DNA of 64,000 bases from Planctomycetota bacterium. Lineage in GTDB: Bacteria > Planctomycetota > Planctomycetia > Planctomycetales > Planctomycetaceae. This document shows positions 62,332 through 64,000 of this stretch, piece after piece. Every line of letters starts with the position of its first letter. Within the stretch, counting starts at the first letter, position 1. Below the pieces are notes generated by a model. That model had not been told where the DNA came from. It ran no database searches and saw only the letters and a list, made by a program, of their open reading frames with translations. Location: positions 99,106 to 163,105 of the forward strand of contig JAFEBS010000017.1 of the NCBI GenBank assembly GCA_018242525.1. The letters are read 5' to 3'. A program made the position numbers and the translations under genes.

Positions 62332-62841
62332 TCAAGACGACTCGCCAGCCGCTTTTCTTGTGGCTGTTCGTGAACGAATCTGGGCCATCCGCTTCTGCAG
62401 TTCCTGGAAGTAGTTCCCCCCAGTGATCTGCTCGACTTCACGCTTCAGTTGCGCATCGTCCAGGACAAACACCGGCGTACGAGCAGGGTCGAATGCGAAC
62501 GTCGCACCACCGGACTGATTTTCCAGCGACACCTCGTACTGAAACCGCAACCAGGGTCCCCGATCGGTCAACCGAAAGACGACTCCGTCCTCCAGGATCA
62601 GCCGTTCGATCCGCTTCCCATCGACGAACACGCCACCGGTACTGATGACCTGCAGTTCCCAACCTTCTGCGGTCTGTTGCAGAGCAGCATGTGTCCGCGA
62701 AACAAATGGGTTCGAGAAAACGACATCGGAATCTCGGGACCGCCCCAGATAGATCAGATCCCGGTCACCCAGTTCCCAAGTCTGGAGAACGTGACCGCCG
62801 TCGGCGTCAAGAAGTTCAAGTGCAAACGAACTGGACGACAT
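62332..62841 (-). CDS. FHA-domain protein
   Basis: 169 residues from the ATG at 62841; the longer frame to 62976 is unlikely. FHA domain with LGRSRDSDVVFSNPFVSRTHAALQQ (G33-R34, S48, H51), then TGGVFVDGKRIERLILEDGVVFRLTDRG. The C-terminus is helical (AQLKREVEQITGGNYFQELQKRMAQIRSR). FHA binds phosphothreonine, so a Ser/Thr kinase partner is expected. It is first in the operon with the MinD-like ATPase (15 bp gap) and glutaminase. Confidence 0.9.
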   Translation of the reverse strand: MSSSSFALELLDADGGHVLQTWELGDRDLIYLGRSRDSDVVFSNPFVSRTHAALQQTAEGWELQVISTGGVFVDGKRIERLILEDGVVFRLTDRGPWLRFQYEVSLENQSGGATFAFDPARTPVFVLDDAQLKREVEQITGGNYFQELQKRMAQIRSRTATRKAAGESS

Positions 62842-63141
62842 GAATCGGAAATCAACATGGGTGTGGAAGCAGGGAAGTCTGAAAGGAATCGTGTAGAACG
62901 AATCAGCAAGTTGTGGGCCAGTCAGCGGAATCAGATCGCGAATTCCCGAATATTTGGCAGGTATTTTTCCTGTCAACGTCGTCCAGGCGAAACCATGTTG
63001 CTCGGTTGACGTGCAGATGTGCCTTCAAAAGTCGCGACCGATGACATTGCGGCAACCAGAATTTGATGGCAGAAGCTTGCCGAGACCCCACTGTTTTGGT
63101 GACCATACTGTCTCTGCAATCACTCTGTACAAGTCGAATCT
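62842..63141. other. Divergent intergenic region
   Basis: 300 bp between the starts of the FHA and DUF1501 genes. It should hold both promoters, but no motif or hairpin was convincing. Confidence 0.4.
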
Positions 63142-64000
63142 ATGATTTCGTCACCGATACCACCGATGTCATCGCGACGCGACTTCTTGGCTCAGTCGGC
63201 TGGCGGACTGGGCATGATTGCGCTGGCGTCGCTGCTCACGAATGAATCCATCACTTCCGCCTCCGAAAGCAGCGTCGCCAAGGATCGTGCGCACCAACCC
63301 CATTTCGTTCCGCGCGTGAAACGAGTGATCTGGCTGTTTATGCACGGCGGGCCCAGTCATGTGGATTTGTTCGATCCCAAGCCAGAATTGATTCGCCACG
63401 CCGGTAAGCCGTTGCCTGAAAGCTTTGGCTCGGTGATGACGCGCCGCAAAGTGGCCGAAAATCCTCTACTGGCGCCGATCAAAGACTTTCGTCCCCGTGG
63501 CGAGTCCGGTCTGTCGATCAGCGACTTCCTGCCTGAGATCGCCAACCACGCCGACGAATTGTGCGTGATTCGCAGCATGCACGGCGACAGCGTGAATCAT
63601 CCGCAGTCGGTCTACCAGATGAACACGGGTAACATTCTGATGGGGCGCCCCAGCGTTGGCAGTTGGGTGTCGTATGGGTTGGGGACCGAGAATCGCGATC
63701 TGCCAGCATTTGTCGTGCTGCCCGATCCGGCAGGCGGCGTCAAAGGAGGTCCGCCCGCGTGGGGGAGTGGTTACCTGCCCGCAAATTATCAGGGAGTCAC
63801 AATGCGGTCGGGTCCGCAACCGATCCTGCATCTGCGACCCGAACCCCAAATCAGCACCCGTCAACAGCGGGCAACCCTGGACCTGGTCCAGCAACTGAAC
63901 CGCCATCACGCGGTCGCCCGTGACAACGACGACGAATTAACGGCACGCATTCGAGCCTATGAGCTGGCCTATCGCATGCAGTCCGCCGCCCCGGAACTGG
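63142..64000 (+). CDS. DUF1501 exported protein (C-terminus beyond window)
   Basis: The ATG at 63142 opens a frame to the end of the window (286 residues seen). Twin-arginine signal (SSRRDFLAQSAGGLGMIALASLL, R12-R13), then DUF1501 blocks: VIWLFMHGGPSHVDLFDPKPEL, LSISDFLPEIANHADELCVIRSMHGDSVNHPQSVYQMNTG, SVGSWVSYGLGTENRDLPAFVVLPDP. It is homologous to the protein at 24887, but diverged. No partner DUF1549/DUF1553 gene is seen before it; it may follow after the window. Confidence 0.9.
   Translation, partial: MISSPIPPMSSRRDFLAQSAGGLGMIALASLLTNESITSASESSVAKDRAHQPHFVPRVKRVIWLFMHGGPSHVDLFDPKPELIRHAGKPLPESFGSVMTRRKVAENPLLAPIKDFRPRGESGLSISDFLPEIANHADELCVIRSMHGDSVNHPQSVYQMNTGNILMGRPSVGSWVSYGLGTENRDLPAFVVLPDPAGGVKGGPPAWGSGYLPANYQGVTMRSGPQPILHLRPEPQISTRQQRATLDLVQQLNRHHAVARDNDDELTARIRAYELAYRMQSAAPEL

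Overview
The window (about 57% GC by eye) reads as a chromosomal stretch of a planctomycete, probably of the Planctomycetaceae/Schlesneria-Gimesia type. Evidence: several DUF1501 and DUF1549/DUF1553 (planctomycete cytochrome C) proteins, a formylglycine sulfatase, a Ser/Thr kinase with C-terminal WD40 repeats, PDZ and Gly/Pro-rich secreted proteins, a MoxR/DUF58/VWA (Bat-like) operon, and many genes without clear Shine-Dalgarno sequences. No rRNA, tRNA, CRISPR array, phage or insertion-sequence transposase was seen. Genus is inference.

Layout. 1-2.4 kb: Gly-rich exported protein (cut by the window edge), a small zf-HC2 anti-sigma-like protein, and divergently a STAS protein plus ECF sigma factor; two identical tandem palindromes lie between. 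2.4-7.5 kb (minus): sulfatase/SGNH fusion, ABC-2 permease, phosphoesterase. 7.6-10.5 kb: a two-gene NuoM-like/NuoL-like antiporter module. 10.8-14.3 kb: isolated flagellar export-gate genes fliO-fliP-fliQ-fliR-flhB, with FlhB lacking its autocleaving C-terminal domain. 14.5-17.6 kb: large lipoprotein with TPR-like and propeller-like parts. 17.6-24.8 kb: YSPP repeat, glycosyltransferase-like and DUF6065 pair, kinase-WD40, serine hydrolase. 24.9-29.0 kb: DUF1501 + DUF1549/1553 pair. 29.3-31.1 kb: zinc-ribbon membrane protein and YceH.

31.3-36.7 kb: lipoprotein and a 1,326-residue GspD-like secretin. 37.3-47.5 kb: a Bat-like operon (moxR, DUF58, bitopic protein, two VWA proteins, TPR protein) followed by a 1,412-residue exported protein; a 114-bp palindromic element sits between moxR and the DUF58 gene. 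47.8-53.2 kb: RmlD-like reductase, then HD-GYP regulator, YfiR-like lipoprotein and a hybrid histidine kinase split by an in-frame TAA. 53.4-57.1 kb: exported proteins (unknown, DUF1549/1553, PDZ). 57.2-59.9 kb: two-gene lysine-to-2-aminoadipate catabolic operon. 60.1-62.8 kb: small Tyr-rich exported protein with a terminator, then a glutaminase-MinD/ParA-FHA operon. 63.1 kb to end: a second DUF1501 protein, cut by the window edge.

The most noteworthy points are the duplicated TCACGA-N4-TCGTGA operator, the truncated FlhB, the nonsense-split hybrid kinase in an apparent c-di-GMP signalling cluster, the palindromic element inside the Bat-like operon, the glutaminase-MinD-FHA operon, and the sulfatase/esterase fusion. 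Functions are from family recognition by eye; no database search was run.
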